This document shows positions 5,036-5,817 of a stretch of DNA of 5,817 nucleotides, piece by piece (within the stretch, counting starts at the first letter, position 1; every line of letters starts with the position of its first letter). Made by a program: the position numbers and the translations under genes. Under the pieces are notes generated by a model. That model was not told the origin of the DNA. It made no database searches and was given only the letters and a program-made list of their open reading frames with translations. This DNA comes from Desulfobacterales bacterium (GTDB lineage: Bacteria > Desulfobacterota > DSM-4660 > Desulfatiglandales > Desulfatiglandaceae): NCBI GenBank assembly GCA_022013615.1, contig JAKLQB010000086.1, positions 1-5,817 on the forward strand. The letters are read 5' to 3'.

Positions 5036-5817
5036 ACCATTCCCTTGTTCTTTTCATTATATCCCCCTCTTCCCTTGCAAGGCCCTTAAAAAATGCAAGC
5101 GTTTCCCTGATGGAGTTCCCGTTTTTCTTTAGAACAGACTCAAAAAAGAGGAAATTCTCATGATAGAGGCCAACGGACATAAGATAGGCGTTATTCAACT
5201 TTGCAGTGCCAAAACGGGTAAAGCGGTCAGTGTGTAATCTGTTTTTCAGACAATTGAATTCCTCAATGGAACGGGCAAATATTTTTTCCCTTTCAGTCAG
5301 CTTTTCCTGATAACTTATGGGGGAATCGTAAAGGTGTTTCAGCTTTTCCAAAAGCAATTTTAAAAAGGGCGAAAATATACGTTCGTCTTCAATGGATTTT
5401 TGTGCCTCTATGGTCAGGGGGTGGGTGGGTCCGTAAGTCTTTTTAAGAAAAAGAAATGCCCCCGCCTTTCCCACCAGGACCGCCAGCCCTTCATTGAATT
5501 CCCCCTGCCCCTTTACATACAGGGTGGTGTGTGTCATTTCATGGAGGATAATCTCAGCAAGGTCTACGGTGGAGCCTGTTACCAGATTCATGGTCACAGG
5601 ATCCCTGAACCAGCCTAATGTACTGTAAGCATCGGCCCTGCCTATGATCACATCCAGATCCTTTTTCAGGAGTTTTTCTTTCTCTGCCTTTGCCTTTTTG
5701 AGATCAAAAAAGCCCAGGTATGGCATGTCTCCCACAACCGGAAACCACCAGGTTATGCGGTCCAGACGATCCTTTGGTGAGGCAGAGACCATGTATATGG
5801 GGGCTTGCGGGGACTCC
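4938..5817 (-). CDS. PF10023-type putative aminopeptidase (HExxH metallopeptidase), 5' end outside window, element-derived C-terminal tail
   Basis: The frame is open to the window edge: eight codons (ESPQAPIY) precede the Met at 5792, so that Met is internal and the N-terminus lies outside. Counting from it, the recognisable blocks are VSASPKDRL, ITWWFPVVGDMPYLGFFD (13-30) and DAYSTLGWFRDPV (54-66), then HEMTH (84-88) with FNEGLA (99-104), where E101 is the likely third zinc ligand. This is the pattern of the putative aminopeptidase family PF10023; the substrate is not known. No helix or anchor is seen in the visible part. Residues 1-253 are family-like and end in GLAREEGDIMKRTREWL. Residues 254-284, with the TAG stop, fall within the repeat element at 4912-5035, so this tail (PTASPFCKGG..., ending GGFF) is probably not native. 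The YdbH-like gene follows 73 bp downstream on the same strand; the two may be co-transcribed, but no functional link is evident. Confidence 0.85.
   Translation of the reverse strand, partial: ESPQAPIYMVSASPKDRLDRITWWFPVVGDMPYLGFFDLKKAKAEKEKLLKKDLDVIIGRADAYSTLGWFRDPVTMNLVTGSTVDLAEIILHEMTHTTLYVKGQGEFNEGLAVLVGKAGAFLFLKKTYGPTHPLTIEAQKSIEDERIFSPFLKLLLEKLKHLYDSPISYQEKLTEREKIFARSIEEFNCLKNRLHTDRFTRFGTAKLNNAYLMSVGLYHENFLFFESVLKKNGNSIRETLAFFKGLAREEGDIMKRTREWLGPGIPTASPFCKGGLRPALQPSGVRRTGGFF
4993..5011. repeat. Hairpin core of element copy 2
   Basis: CCCCCTTT/AAAGGGGG around a three-base loop, identical over 19 bp to 627-645. Here it lies inside the coding frame and is translated as part of the SPFCKGG peptide. 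Confidence 0.7.
5490..5543 (-). other. Zinc-binding region HEMTH ... FNEGLA of the aminopeptidase
   Basis: Codes for HExxH (two histidine ligands and the catalytic glutamate), followed 12 residues after the second histidine by FNE, the expected glutamate ligand of a gluzincin-type site. All key residues are present, so the catalytic centre appears intact despite the altered C-terminus. Confidence 0.75.

Noticed and set aside
5400..5618. 72-codon + strand frame opposite the aminopeptidase
   Set aside because: It is a shadow of the conserved HExxH-containing frame on the minus strand, with no supporting motif or ribosome site.

Overview
The window looks like chromosomal DNA of a Gram-negative bacterium of moderate GC content, most likely a Desulfobacterota (deltaproteobacterial) lineage or a relative. 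This rests on the envelope proteins present (a DUF3108-type protein, a DUF1318/YdbL-type lipoprotein, a very long AsmA/YdbH-like protein and a PF10023-type putative aminopeptidase) and on structured dispersed repeats of a kind common in such genomes. The assignment is by recognition, not by a search.

Layout. At the left edge, on the + strand, is the C-terminal 139 codons of a DUF3108-family protein (2-421). It converges on a minus-strand block that reads from the right edge leftwards: a PF10023-type HExxH aminopeptidase whose 5' end is outside the window (5817-4938), a 1083-aa membrane-anchored AsmA/YdbH-like protein (4864-1613), and a 181-aa DUF1318/YdbL-type lipoprotein (1263-718). The spacers are not plain. 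422-717 is almost filled by a 232-bp MITE-like element (449-680) with 22-bp terminal inverted repeats ending in TA. A shorter, damaged copy (about 4912-5035) lies across the 3' end of the aminopeptidase gene and supplies its last ~31 codons and its stop. The 349-bp spacer between the YdbH-like and YdbL-like genes (1264-1612) holds no gene. It carries a different repeat built from CTAAAGT/ACTTTAG words in inverted arms, plus a GC hairpin followed by a T-run.

How the genes may work together. In Escherichia coli, ydbH, ynbE and ydbL lie in that order. YdbH is an inner-membrane AsmA-like protein that spans the periplasm and meets the small outer-membrane lipoprotein YnbE, forming a lipid-transport bridge, and YdbL modulates them. 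Here the YdbH-like gene is followed by a YdbL-like gene in the same order and orientation, and no separate ynbE can be found. The YdbL-like protein instead starts with a lipoprotein signal and a YnbE-like TINIYFP strand, then has a lysine-rich and hydrophobic AFA-DE segment that resembles a buried second signal peptide, and only then the DUF1318 domain. The most interesting reading is that the YnbE and YdbL roles are carried by one polypeptide. That is inference. The most directly visible novelty is the pair of related inverted-repeat elements and the capture of a gene's 3' end by one of them.
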